In this document: piece after piece, positions 21,849-29,519 of the stretch
How positions within the stretch are numbered: the stretch's first letter is position 1
How the letters are laid out: each line of letters begins with the position of its first letter
Source: Patescibacteria group bacterium
GTDB taxonomy: Bacteria; Patescibacteriota; Minisyncoccia; Minisyncoccales; DG-74-1
DNA length: 29,519 nt
Direction: 5' to 3'
Assembly: GCA_030016465.1 (NCBI GenBank)
Contig: JASEJL010000003.1
Span: 1 to 29,519 of the forward strand
Program-made: the position numbers and the translations under genes
The notes under the pieces: model-generated
What the model was told of the DNA's origin: nothing
Databases searched by the model: none
Seen by the model: the letters and a program-made list of their open reading frames with translations, nothing else

Positions 21849-22707
21849 AAAAGTCATAATACCTACCGCCGGTTTGGGAACAAGGTTTTTGCCCTTGAGC
21901 AAAGTTGTACCAAAAGAATTTTGGCCCTTAGTTGATAAGCCGGTTTTACAATATATCATTGAAGAAGCGGCGGCTTCGGGGATTAAAGAAATTGTCTTTG
22001 TGGTGAAACCAAATAAAAAAATAATTTTGAATTATTTCAAAGAAAAAATAAAATCAAAAAAAATTTTAAGAGCCAGATATAAAAATCATTTTTTAAGTCA
22101 GCTTAAAAGATTAGAAAATCTTTCTAAAAAAATTTCCTTTTCGACCGTTATCCAACAAAAATCTTTGGGTGATGGCGATGCAATATTAAAAGCGGAAAAG
22201 CTAATAAAAAAAGAGTTTTGTGCTGTCCTTTTTGCCGACGATGTTGTTGAAGCAAAAATTCCTTGTCTTTTACAGTTAATCAAAGTTTTTAAAAAATATA
22301 AAAAACCAGTAATAGCCCTTTACCGAGTTCCTAAAGAGAGTTTTCAGTTTTATGGAATGGTAGGAGTTAAAAAAGTAGGTAATCGGACTTATCGTATTAC
22401 AAAAATAATAGAAAAACCTCAGGTTTTAGAATCTCCTTCAAATTTAGCCATTGTCGGAAGAAGTATTATCACCAATGAAGTGTTCAACTACCTAAAAAGG
22501 ATTAAATTCAGCGAACGAGGTGAAATAAGATTAACTGAAGCTTTTGTTCAAATGCTAAAAGCCGGTTCAGAGGTTTATGGCTATGAATTTGAAGGAAAAT
22601 GGCTGGAATGCGGAAACAAATTGGCTTATTTAAAATCAAATCTCTATCTTTCTTTAAAACATCCTCAATTTGGCAAAGAGTTAAAAAAATATCTCAAAAC
22701 AATTTAA
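21802..22707 (+). CDS. galU: UTP-glucose-1-phosphate uridylyltransferase GalU
   Basis: Makes UDP-glucose from UTP and glucose-1-phosphate for polysaccharide and glycolipid synthesis. The nucleotidyltransferase signature is IPTAGLGTRFLPLSKVVPKEF, split over residues 19-40, with the VDKPVLQYIIEEAAASGI block. The GDGDAILKA and FADDVV (metal Asp) motifs follow, then YGMVGVKKVG, IIEKPQ and EGKWLECGNKLAYL. The 301-residue length is typical. The ATG at 21802 is the only standard start in the frame; it lies within the previous gene, so translational coupling is likely. The stop is 1 nt before a tRNA-like sequence. Confidence 0.93.
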   Translation: MDPNPPITQQEKIIVKKVIIPTAGLGTRFLPLSKVVPKEFWPLVDKPVLQYIIEEAAASGIKEIVFVVKPNKKIILNYFKEKIKSKKILRARYKNHFLSQLKRLENLSKKISFSTVIQQKSLGDGDAILKAEKLIKKEFCAVLFADDVVEAKIPCLLQLIKVFKKYKKPVIALYRVPKESFQFYGMVGVKKVGNRTYRITKIIEKPQVLESPSNLAIVGRSIITNEVFNYLKRIKFSERGEIRLTEAFVQMLKAGSEVYGYEFEGKWLECGNKLAYLKSNLYLSLKHPQFGKELKKYLKTI

Positions 22708-22708
22708 T

Positions 22709-22745
22709 GCGGACGTGGCGGAACTGGAATATGCGTAAATTTTAG
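22709..22745 (+). pseudogene. 5' half of a tRNA-Leu(UAG), truncated
   Basis: The start matches the first 36 positions of bacterial tRNA-Leu: acceptor 5' strand GCGGACG, T8-G9, a D-arm with GCG pairing to TGC (one wobble), then a TAAAT stem and TTTAG loop that would place UAG as the anticodon. After 22745 the anticodon stem's complement and the rest of the tRNA are missing; the following bases belong to a homing-endonuclease gene. No matching 3' half (CGTCCGC) occurs in the window. Confidence 0.55.
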
Positions 22746-22755
22746 CAGATAAAAC

Positions 22756-23399
22756 ATGAGAAGGAACCAGAAAAATAAAGATTATAAAGCAAAATGGAGT
22801 TCTGAACTTGCCTACCTGGTTGGACTAATTACGACTGATGGAAGTCTTTCAGTTGATGGAAGACATTTAAATATAACATCTAACAACATCCAGCTCCTTG
22901 AAGCTGTTAAAAATGTCTAAAGATTGACAATAAAATTACGCCGAAGGTAAGCGGTTTTACTGGAAAGAAAAGTTGTTATCATATTCAATTCGGAAATGTT
23001 ATTTTATATAAGTGGCTATGCGGTATTGGGTTAATGCCTAATAAAACATGGTTATTAGGGCCATTGAAAATTCCAAATAAATATTTCTTTGATTTCTTGC
23101 GAGGTCATTTAGATGGTGATGGGTTTATTCGCGCATTTATGGACCCGGTTTATCTGAACAGCCGAAGACTTTATATAAGTTTTAATTCCGCAAGTTTGCC
23201 TCATATTGAGTGACTTAGAAAAAAGATTAAAAGTTTAGCAAGTATTACTGGTTTTATAATGAGGAATAACAATATTTTCTGCCTCAATTATGCCAAAAAA
23301 GAATCCATAGCATTGCTTTCTTATTTATACCCAAATAGAAATATATTTTTTCTTGAGCGTAAATATAGAATTGCAAAACAATTTTTGAAGCCCAAGTGA
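22756..23399 (+). pseudogene. LAGLIDADG homing endonuclease pseudogene
   Basis: About 215 codons of a two-motif LAGLIDADG endonuclease. Motif one is ELAYLVGLITTDGSLS near residue 20 and motif two is LRGHLDGDGFI. The frame is broken by a stop near 22918-22920, just after a one-base shift, and by a TGA at 23211-23213 where Trp would fit. Correcting both gives a continuous product up to a TGA at 23397-23399. The last codons (AAG CCC AAG TGA) overlap the first ten bases of the intact tRNA-Leu. The gene lies directly behind a tRNA fragment, as homing-endonuclease introns do. Confidence 0.85.
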
Positions 23400-23474
23400 T
23401 GAAATTGGTAAACATACTAGCTTCAGGAGCTAGCGCCGAAAGGCTTGGGAGTTCGAATCTCCCCTTGGGCACCA
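23390..23474 (+). tRNA. tRNA-Leu(CAG)
   Basis: Complete class II tRNA. Acceptor GCCCAAG pairs with CTTGGGC; D-stem ATG/CAT; anticodon stem CTAGC/GCTAG with a TTCAGGA loop, giving anticodon CAG at 23424-23426; long variable arm with GCC/GGC; T-arm GGGAG/CTCCC around TTCGAAT. Discriminator A and an encoded CCA end at 23474. It begins inside the end of the homing-endonuclease frame and its last base is the A of the rnj start codon. Confidence 0.95.
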
Positions 23475-25156
23475 TGAAAAAAATTAAACAAAATCTCAGA
23501 ATTATTCCCTTAAGTGGCTTAGGCGAAGTAGGTCGGAATATGATGCTTCTTGAATATGGTAAGGCGATTTTAATCATTGATATGGGTTTTCGGCTACCAG
23601 AAGAAGATATGCCAGGAATTGACTACATTATTCCCAATGTTGAATATTTAAAAGGAAAGCAAAAAAATATTTTGGGAATTATTTTTACCCATGGCCACTA
23701 TGACCACATTGGAGCCCTGCCCTATTTAATTGAATGGATCTGGCATCCTAATTTAAAAATTTTCGCTTCTCCTTTGACCCGAGGAATAATTTTAAAGAGA
23801 CAGGAAGATTTTCCTCAATTACCAAAATTAGAAATTAGTAAAGTGAAAGATGGTTCAGTCGTAAAGTTAGGTCCTTTTAGAGTTGAATTTTTTAGACAAA
23901 ATCACAATATCCCTGATAATTTGGGATTGTTTATCCAGGCTCCGGTTGGAAATATCCTCCATACTTCTGATTTTAAGTTTGACTCTTATCCGGTCAATGA
24001 TTTACCAACTAATTTTCAAAAGCTAAGAAAACTGGGGAAAAGAAAAATTTTATTAATGATGTCGGATTCAACCGGAGCAGAAGAAGAAAAACATTCTCTT
24101 TCAGAGAAAATTATTGAGAAAAATTTGGAAGAGATTTTTAAAAAAGCTGAAGGAAGAATTATTGCAGCCACTTTCGCCTCTTTAATTAATAGAATTCAGC
24201 AAATCATTTCCCTTGCAGAAAAATATCAAAGAAAAGTCAGTCTGGAAGGTTATTCAATGAAAACTAATGTTGAAATTTCAAAGACTTTGGGGTACCTCAA
24301 GGCAAAAAAAGAAACGTTTATTAATGGAAAAGAAATTTTAAATTATCCCGATAAAAATCAAGTTATTCTTTGCACCGGAGCCCAGGGCGAAGCGGAGGCA
24401 GTTTTAATGAAAATTACTAATCGAGAGCATCGTTATTTAAGAATAAAAAAGGGAGATACGGTTATTTTCTCCTCTTCGGTCATTCCCGGAAATGAAAGAA
24501 CGGTCCAGATTATGAAAGATGAAATTTTAAGACAAGGCGCCAAGATTTTTCATTACAAAATGATGGATATTCATGCCGGCGGCCATGCTCAAAAAGAGGA
24601 ATTAAAAGAAATGATAAAAATTATGAGGCCAAAATTTTTTATTCCAATTCACGGCCAATATTCAATGCTGGTTTCCCATGCTGAATTAGCTAAAGAAGTT
24701 GGTCTTCCCGAAAAAAATATCGTTATAGCCGAAAATGGTCAGATTATCAATCTAAATTCAAAGGAAATCTTTATTGAAAGAGAAAAGATTCCTGCCAACT
24801 ATGTCATGGTTGATGGTTTGGGAATTGGCGATGTTGGAGAAGTGGTTTTGAGAGACCGCCAGATGTTGGCCAAAGATGGGATGTTTGTTATTGTGGCGGT
24901 GGTTGACAGGCAGACTGGTAAAGTTATAGGCTCTCCTGATATAATATCAAGAGGATTTGTCTATTTAAGAGAATCAAAAGAATTGCTTAGAGAGACGAGA
25001 AAAAAAGTGATTGGAATTGTAAACCTGGCGGCTGGTTCTGGTGGAGCGGTTAATTGGGTTTTTGTCAAAGACGAAATTAGAAACAAAATTGGTCAATTTC
25101 TTTTCAGTAGAACCCAACGACGTCCTATAATATTACCCGTAGTCATTGAGGTCTAA
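23474..25156 (+). CDS. rnj: Ribonuclease J
   Basis: Beta-CASP metallo-beta-lactamase ribonuclease with 5'-exo- and endonuclease activity in RNA decay and maturation. The 560-residue protein has THGHYDHIG (H73, H75, D77, H78), HTSDFKFD, DSTGAEEEKHSLSEK, SLEGYSMKTN and the HAGGHAQKEEL/IPIHGQYSML region of the beta-CASP half, then a C-terminal domain. The frame stays open 26 codons upstream to GTG 23396, but that segment is the tRNA; alignment of the conserved N-terminus places the start at the ATG 23474-23476. No Shine-Dalgarno is possible, since the bases before are the tRNA 3' end. TrpS follows 4 nt after the stop. Confidence 0.95.
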   Translation: MKKIKQNLRIIPLSGLGEVGRNMMLLEYGKAILIIDMGFRLPEEDMPGIDYIIPNVEYLKGKQKNILGIIFTHGHYDHIGALPYLIEWIWHPNLKIFASPLTRGIILKRQEDFPQLPKLEISKVKDGSVVKLGPFRVEFFRQNHNIPDNLGLFIQAPVGNILHTSDFKFDSYPVNDLPTNFQKLRKLGKRKILLMMSDSTGAEEEKHSLSEKIIEKNLEEIFKKAEGRIIAATFASLINRIQQIISLAEKYQRKVSLEGYSMKTNVEISKTLGYLKAKKETFINGKEILNYPDKNQVILCTGAQGEAEAVLMKITNREHRYLRIKKGDTVIFSSSVIPGNERTVQIMKDEILRQGAKIFHYKMMDIHAGGHAQKEELKEMIKIMRPKFFIPIHGQYSMLVSHAELAKEVGLPEKNIVIAENGQIINLNSKEIFIEREKIPANYVMVDGLGIGDVGEVVLRDRQMLAKDGMFVIVAVVDRQTGKVIGSPDIISRGFVYLRESKELLRETRKKVIGIVNLAAGSGGAVNWVFVKDEIRNKIGQFLFSRTQRRPIILPVVIEV

Positions 25157-25160
25157 ACAT

Positions 25161-26135
25161 ATGCGAGTTTTATCAGGAATACAACCTACCGGTTCAATTC
25201 ATATCGGAAGTTATTTAGGGGCAATTAAACAGTGGATTGAACTTCAGGAAAAAAATGAATGTATTTTTTTCATTGCTGATTTGCATGCTCTAACTATTCC
25301 TCGTGACCCCAAAACTTTTCCAGAAGATGTTTTTGAAATGACGGTAGAACTTCTGGCCTCAGGACTCAATCCAGAAAAATGTATCATCTTCGTTCAATCT
25401 CAGATAAAGGAACATACTGAATTAACCTGGCTGTTAAATACCATTACCCCGGTAGGCGAACTAAGAAGAATGACCCAATATAAACAAAAGGCTCGCCAAT
25501 TTAAAAAGAACGTCAATGCTGGGCTTTTGGATTATCCAGTCTTACAAGCTGCTGATATTTTGCTCTATCAAACTGATTTCGTTCCGGTAGGAAAAGACCA
25601 ACTTCAGCATCTTGAATTAACAAGGACAATTGCCAGAAAATTTAATCAGAGATTTGGTAAAACCTTTAAAGAACCTAAACCCTTACTTTTAAAAATCGGA
25701 GAGAAAATAATGGCCTTAAATGATCCAAGGAAGAAAATGTCAAAATCGTTACCAGAAACCTGTCTTTACTTATTTGATGAGCCAGAAATTATCAAAAAGA
25801 AAATAATGGCGGCGGTCACTGATCCCGGAAAAATTATTAAATACAACCCTCAAAAAAAGCCGGGGATATCGAATCTTCTGGCAATCTATTCTCTTTTTTC
25901 AAAAAAATCAATAAAAGAATTAGAGAAAAAGTTTAAAAGTTTAGGTTATGCAAGATTTAAAAAATCTTTAGCCGAACTGCTTATTAATTCTCTGAAACCA
26001 TTTCGTCAGAAAAGAAAAGAGCTTCTAACCAGAGAAGTTTATGTTAAAGAAATTTTAGAACAGGGTAGAAAAAAAGCTCAAATCATTGCCCAATCAACTA
26101 TGACCGAAGTTCGTCAGAAAATGGGGCTTTTTTAA
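25161..26135 (+). CDS. trpS: Tryptophanyl-tRNA synthetase
   Basis: Class I aminoacyl-tRNA synthetase of bacterial length (324 residues). The HIGH-like motif is GSIHIGSYLGA at residues 11-21 and the KMSKS motif is RKKMSKSLPE. The bacterial layout FFIADLHALT, LLDYPVLQAADILLYQ and VPVGKDQLQHLELTR is clear. ATG at 25161 is preferred over TTG 25146, since TTG lies inside the end of rnj and the family begins with -RVLSGIQPTG. It follows the rnj stop by 4 nt, so the two are coupled. Confidence 0.95.
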   Translation: MRVLSGIQPTGSIHIGSYLGAIKQWIELQEKNECIFFIADLHALTIPRDPKTFPEDVFEMTVELLASGLNPEKCIIFVQSQIKEHTELTWLLNTITPVGELRRMTQYKQKARQFKKNVNAGLLDYPVLQAADILLYQTDFVPVGKDQLQHLELTRTIARKFNQRFGKTFKEPKPLLLKIGEKIMALNDPRKKMSKSLPETCLYLFDEPEIIKKKIMAAVTDPGKIIKYNPQKKPGISNLLAIYSLFSKKSIKELEKKFKSLGYARFKKSLAELLINSLKPFRQKRKELLTREVYVKEILEQGRKKAQIIAQSTMTEVRQKMGLF

Positions 26136-26150
26136 TCTTCTCAGAAGATT
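26134..26150 (+). terminator. Possible terminator at the end of trpS
   Basis: Stem AATCTTC (26134-26140) and GAAGATT (26144-26150) with a TCA loop, followed by ACTTTT. The left arm overlaps the stop codon. AT-rich and short, so weak. Confidence 0.45.
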
Positions 26151-26762
26151 ACTTTTAAGGTAACTCTTTAAAAAGCTTGTGGCAGGATTAAGAAAATAAA
26201 AACAACTTAATAAAGATAAATGGGTAATAAGAAAAAGGTTAAAAATTGATGAAATTTCAAATGGCATTATACTGAATTATCTCTTGGAGTATGATTTCTG
26301 GTAAAGTAATGACTTATCTGCAATTTCTGACAGGCTTTATCAAAGTATCTCTGTGAAGAGCTTGGTTCAGCCTTTAATGTAACTTTTTAAGACCTTTTCT
26401 ATCCCTAATTTTCCCAGGTTTTGGCATCTTTTGGGTATTACCGATGTATCTCATATTCTGCAGAAATTAAAAAACCCTATTGCTGGGCAGTTTTTTTATT
26501 TGGAGGTTAAATTAACTTTATTGGATTTTAAAATTTACTTTCTTAAAAATCTCTTTCATTTGATTTACTATCTTTAATACTCCATCTTTATTATATTCCC
26601 CTTAAGGAGGGGGAATGTAAACAACGCTGGCAAATCCTACATTTATACTTAATATACTTATATACTTAAATTTTTATAATTTTTAAACCTTCATCCCCTT
26701 AAGATAATTACTAAAGCATTGTCTATGGTCTTTCAAGGATACGGACATTGTTCCAACTTAAA
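26136..26762. other. Intergenic region without a supported gene
   Basis: Some 620 bases with stops in all frames and no recognisable protein. A CCC/GGG stem with an A-tract before and a T-tract after (26471-26497) looks like a weak bidirectional terminator. A hairpin ATTCCCC (26595-26601)/GGGGAAT (26610-26616) is followed by AT-rich DNA. The region lies between convergent genes and may hold decayed sequence. Confidence 0.5.
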
Positions 26763-28265
26763 CTATAATGATTGTCCTGTTTTAATTTTCCTTTTGAGAA
26801 CTAAAATTATAATTCCTGAGAAAAAGGCGATGATTAAGGCGATTAGGAAAATAGAAAGAGATTTTGGAATTTCTCTATCTAAAGATCCTTGCTTGAAGAG
26901 TTCGGCGGCTGCCGCTAAGCCTTTTTCAGCTAATTCGGTTTTTTCGATTTTCGGCTGCTCTAATTCTGGATCAACCCAAGCCAAAGCTTGTTTTTTAATC
27001 TCTTCCAAGGTTTTTTGGCCAATACCGCTTACTTTAGTAAGCTCATCTAAAGAATAAAATGGCCTTGCTTCGATTATTTTTTGTGCCAAAGCTGGGCCTA
27101 TGCCGGTTATTTTGTATAGTTCCTCTAACGAAGCAGTATTGATGTCTACCTTCTCAATTTTTTTAATAGCTTCGGCCTCTTCAGTTTTTTGAGCGCCGTT
27201 AGAAATTTCATTTTTAACGGGGTGAGCCGAGATAATGTTTTCTCGGCCGGGAGTTAAATTTGTGCTCCAGACCCAGCCAGAAGGAGTTCTGTTATATGAT
27301 TGGCCTCGGGGAGCTTTTTCGTAACTGACCGAATCTCTAATTTTTCCATTGGGCTGAATGAGATTTAGACCATCACGCTCATTATTTAAAGTAATCATAG
27401 TCGTAGGCCGGTAGAGAACTAAAAATCCCCGAGCCACAATTTTTGTCCCTTGGGGAAAGACGTAAGTAGTTGTTCGGCCAGTAGTATCTTTAATTTTCCA
27501 ATTGGACAAATCAATCTCAAAGTTATTCTGGTTAAAGAGTTCAATATACTCTCCCTCTTCATCTTTTGTGCCTAGGGGAGTATAGGCTAAGATTTCATTA
27601 ATAAAAATTCCTGAAGGATAGATTAAAGATTCTGATTGAGACTCCAATTGGGGTTTTGGCTGAGGTTCTTTTTGAAGAAGTGTTTTGGTTTCTGGTTCAG
27701 AAGGAGGGTATAAATAGAAATCTTGGCTATTATTATTTGTATCTTGATAAATTCCGTTGATTTGTTTTCTTTTTAATCTCTGATTAGGACCTGGATTTTC
27801 TGGGAAAGGACTTCCTAAAACAAAAGGATTTTGGCTTTCTCCCCAGGCCAGAGCATCAAGAATTATACCTTCTGGACTTAACAGAGCAATACTATTATTT
27901 TTGGCTAAATAAGCTTTATTCCAAATATCGGCTCCGATGGTTAGGTGAAAATCGTTTTTAGAATTAGCCCAGAGGAAATAGCCTTTGGCTGGAATTTTAC
28001 TTCCATTTGGGAAGACTCTAATCGAGGATTCTTTTCCCGTGGAAGTTCTTTTTCTCAATTTATAACCCGAAATATCTAAATCGTAATCTGAGTGATTATG
28101 AATTTTAATAAAATCATTATCATCATTGATTTTCTCCCCGGCAATTTGAACTTCAACAATTAAGAGATTTTCAGCTAGAACTGATTTTATTGAAAAAGAA
28201 AGAAAAAAGAAGAATATAACAACCGTTATTATTACCGTTGTAATTCTTTTTAAAACTTTCACCAT
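26763..28265 (-). CDS. Surface protein with two lamin-tail domains and a ComEA-like helix-hairpin-helix
   Basis: 500-residue exported protein. An N-terminal signal helix ends near SVLAEN. Two lamin-tail (LTD) domains follow, at about residues 32-160 (FIKIHNHSDYDLDISGYKLR, GYFLWANSKND) and about 220-340 (GIFINEILAYTP, EGEYIELFNQNNFEIDLSNW, VLYRPTTMIT). A ComEA-type double helix-hairpin-helix lies near residues 375-435 (DINTASLEELYKITGIGPAL, VSGIGQKTLEEIK). The C-terminus has a membrane helix (SLSIFLIALIIAFFSGIIIL) and a basic tail. ComEA-type HhH binds DNA, so DNA capture at the cell surface is a reasonable inference; LTDs are common in such CPR surface proteins. Confidence 0.85.
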   Translation of the reverse strand: MVKVLKRITTVIITVVIFFFFLSFSIKSVLAENLLIVEVQIAGEKINDDNDFIKIHNHSDYDLDISGYKLRKRTSTGKESSIRVFPNGSKIPAKGYFLWANSKNDFHLTIGADIWNKAYLAKNNSIALLSPEGIILDALAWGESQNPFVLGSPFPENPGPNQRLKRKQINGIYQDTNNNSQDFYLYPPSEPETKTLLQKEPQPKPQLESQSESLIYPSGIFINEILAYTPLGTKDEEGEYIELFNQNNFEIDLSNWKIKDTTGRTTTYVFPQGTKIVARGFLVLYRPTTMITLNNERDGLNLIQPNGKIRDSVSYEKAPRGQSYNRTPSGWVWSTNLTPGRENIISAHPVKNEISNGAQKTEEAEAIKKIEKVDINTASLEELYKITGIGPALAQKIIEARPFYSLDELTKVSGIGQKTLEEIKKQALAWVDPELEQPKIEKTELAEKGLAAAAELFKQGSLDREIPKSLSIFLIALIIAFFSGIIILVLKRKIKTGQSL

Positions 28266-28719
28266 CCTATTCTTTATTTCCTCGGCAGAAAGAGAAAAAT
28301 TAAATTAGCGATATTTAAATTTATCTTAGCTTTCCAAAAAAGTCAACGAAATGCATAGGTCGTAATTGTTCGAAAGTTCGTAGTTGAAAGAGATAGGAAT
28401 TACCTCTTTTATTGTTGGAATGGTAATCTAAAGTTAGAGCAGTAACTAATAGGTCAAACTTCTTGGCTTCAAAGGTTTAGGTAGTGGTGATGAAGTTCAA
28501 GGCTCCAGAGATTGATTTTAAACCTCGGCAGAGCTTAATATCTGATTTTAGTTCTGCCAATAGTTCTCTCAGTCCGATTATTAGTAGTCAGAATACCTTT
28601 TCCTTGATAAAAAAGGGAGTATTTATGGTATTTTTCCCATAATTTGCCAAAGAGGAATTGATGAAGTCTTTTTTATCTTTTGAACCCTTTTATCTTTAAT
28701 CATTCTTTCAATATCTTCT

Positions 28720-28891
28720 AACAGTACTTTTACAATTTTTGGTTAAAAATAAGCGTACTTTAGCTAATTTATTCGGAAAATACGTTCTCTTATTTTAAAC
28801 ATAATAGACTGGAACGTATTTTAAGCCTAATTTGAATTCAAAATGAGCTAAAAATAGGCAATTTTAGACCAATTTTTGTAAAAGTACTGTT
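28720..28891. mobile_element. 172-bp foldback (MITE-like) element inside the transposase remnant
   Basis: Ends are a perfect 16-bp inverted repeat, AACAGTACTTTTACAA (28720-28735) and its complement (28876-28891). A second nested inverted pair, AAAATACGTTC (28777-28787) and GAACGTATTTT (28812-28822), makes a long imperfect palindrome. It has no gene. The flanking transposase reading continues on both sides, which indicates insertion. Confidence 0.75.
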
Positions 28892-28939
28892 CTAAGTAAT
28901 CAGGATGGAAATTAGAATCAACCATTTCTTCAAGCTTTT

Positions 28940-28971
28940 CTCCAGAATATCTGGAGGAGTTTTATTTTTTA
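28940..28971 (+). terminator. Terminator-like hairpin near the transposase break
   Basis: Perfect 7-bp stem CTCCAGA (28940-28946) and TCTGGAG (28950-28956), loop ATA, followed by GAG and a T-rich run in the plus direction. It lies within the transposase remnant, so it may be chance; a plus-strand reading would end here. Confidence 0.35.
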
Positions 28972-29519
28972 AGTTTTTGTAGTCTTTCTAGAGTATTCTT
29001 CTTAGTATGAGCTAGACAAACCTGATGGAGAATTTGATGGTCATTTAATCTGGGAACTCTTTTTAGTTTGAAATCTTTTACTTTCTTTTGAAAATCTAAA
29101 CCATTAAGCATCTCTACTACTTTATGATTAGCTGAACCATCATCAGAAACCACCAGTTTAACTTCAGAAAGATTTAATTATTCTTTTAGAGATTGAATTG
29201 GCTGGTAAATTTCTCTGGCATTTTCTGAAGAGAGAATAGAGACCTTAAAATAGAGACCTTAAAAAGACTTTCCTCTAACCTTTTTCTCTATTCCTTGGAG
29301 ATGAATTGTATAGGTTCTTTGGCAATCTTTACAATTATCTTGTTTGTCTTTCAATGAATCTTACTTTAGTGTCTCTGATTATTCTAGCTTCTTCTTGAGT
29401 GTGCCTAATGGTATTAGCAGACCCACAATGGCTGCAGATTGAAGCCTGTTGAAGATCACAAAGTTCTTGTAATTCAGGTAAAGATATATTAAATTCCATA
29501 ATGTAGCCTCTTTTGGGTT

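Larger units (their letters stand above)
28370..29499 (-). pseudogene. Transposase pseudogene split by a foldback element
   Basis: From ATG 29497-29499 the minus strand reads EFNISLPELQELCDLQQ, then CSHCGSANTIRHTQEEARII, a zinc-knuckle-like N-terminus. After a frameshift it continues CKDCQRTYTIHLQGIEKKVR, then through two more shifts into VVSDDGSANHKVVEML and CLAHTKKNTLERLQKL (DDE-type core with C-x2-H-x2-KN, as in mutator/IS256-like enzymes). After the 28720-28891 insertion it resumes with a C-terminal part (RTERTIGRTKIRYKLCRGLKSISGALNF across frames, down to about 28370), again with shifts. A 14-nt tandem duplication lies near 29236-29263. It is not functional. The exact IS family is not certain. 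Confidence 0.7.

Noticed and set aside
23396..23473. RNase J N-terminal extension from GTG 23396
   Set aside because: The extension is the tRNA-Leu sequence read as protein; the family N-terminus fits ATG 23474.
26719..27057. Plus-strand 112-codon frame
   Set aside because: Shadow of the lamin-tail/HhH gene on the opposite strand.

Overview
The window looks like a chromosomal segment of a bacterium of the Candidate Phyla Radiation (Patescibacteria/Parcubacteria type). It is AT-rich and densely packed, and its housekeeping genes are bacterial: SecG, UvrC, TrpS, RNase J, PlsY, YraN, BioY, GalU and peptidoglycan hydrolases. It also holds minisatellites, small palindromes and several decaying genes. 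Against this background sits a group of genes whose closest known families are archaeal: the late steps of isoprenoid ether-lipid synthesis, a thiolase with its DUF35 partner, a GTP-dependent dephospho-CoA kinase and a cupin-type phosphoglucose isomerase. The lineage is inferred from gene content; no rRNA is present to confirm it.

Region 1 (1-9461, mostly minus strand) is the lipid/CoA block. In transcription order it holds an archaeal-type thiolase, a DUF35-DUF362 fusion protein, the biotin transporter BioY, a membrane protein, a FabG-like reductase, a pyruvate-kinase remnant, a UbiA-family prenyltransferase, a geranylgeranyl reductase, a polyprenyl diphosphate synthase and a broken ispF-like gene. 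A dephospho-CoA kinase (plus strand) lies inside the block, and CDP-archaeol synthase (CarS) closes it. Region 2 (9462-13365) has a structured divergent intergenic region, then PHP phosphoesterase and CDP-alcohol phosphotransferase genes (plus), facing a YraN-PlsY-HAD operon and a PepSY-like membrane protein (minus). Together these genes could make prenyl chains, condense and reduce them, activate the lipid with CTP and add a head group. PlsY shows that an ester-lipid route is also encoded. The enzymes that make sn-glycerol-1-phosphate and geranylgeranylglyceryl phosphate are not in the window.

Region 3 (14000-26135, plus strand) holds cell-wall and surface functions (a dual M23/amidase hydrolase, a metzincin-like protease, an oligopeptide-binding protein with an inserted peptidoglycan-binding domain), then uvrC, a YvlD-like membrane protein, secG, cupin PGI and galU. 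Next come a truncated tRNA-Leu, a decayed LAGLIDADG homing endonuclease, an intact tRNA-Leu(CAG) whose last base is the first base of the RNase J start codon, rnj and trpS.

Region 4 (26136-29519) has about 600 bases without a gene, a two-lamin-tail ComEA-like surface protein (minus) and a decayed transposase interrupted by a 172-bp foldback element. The most notable signals are the archaeal-type lipid block, the DUF35-DUF362 fusion, the tRNA/rnj one-base overlap, the homing-endonuclease-interrupted tRNA, the domain-inserted binding protein, and small palindromes that lie between genes and also, in frame, inside uvrC and the DUF35 gene.
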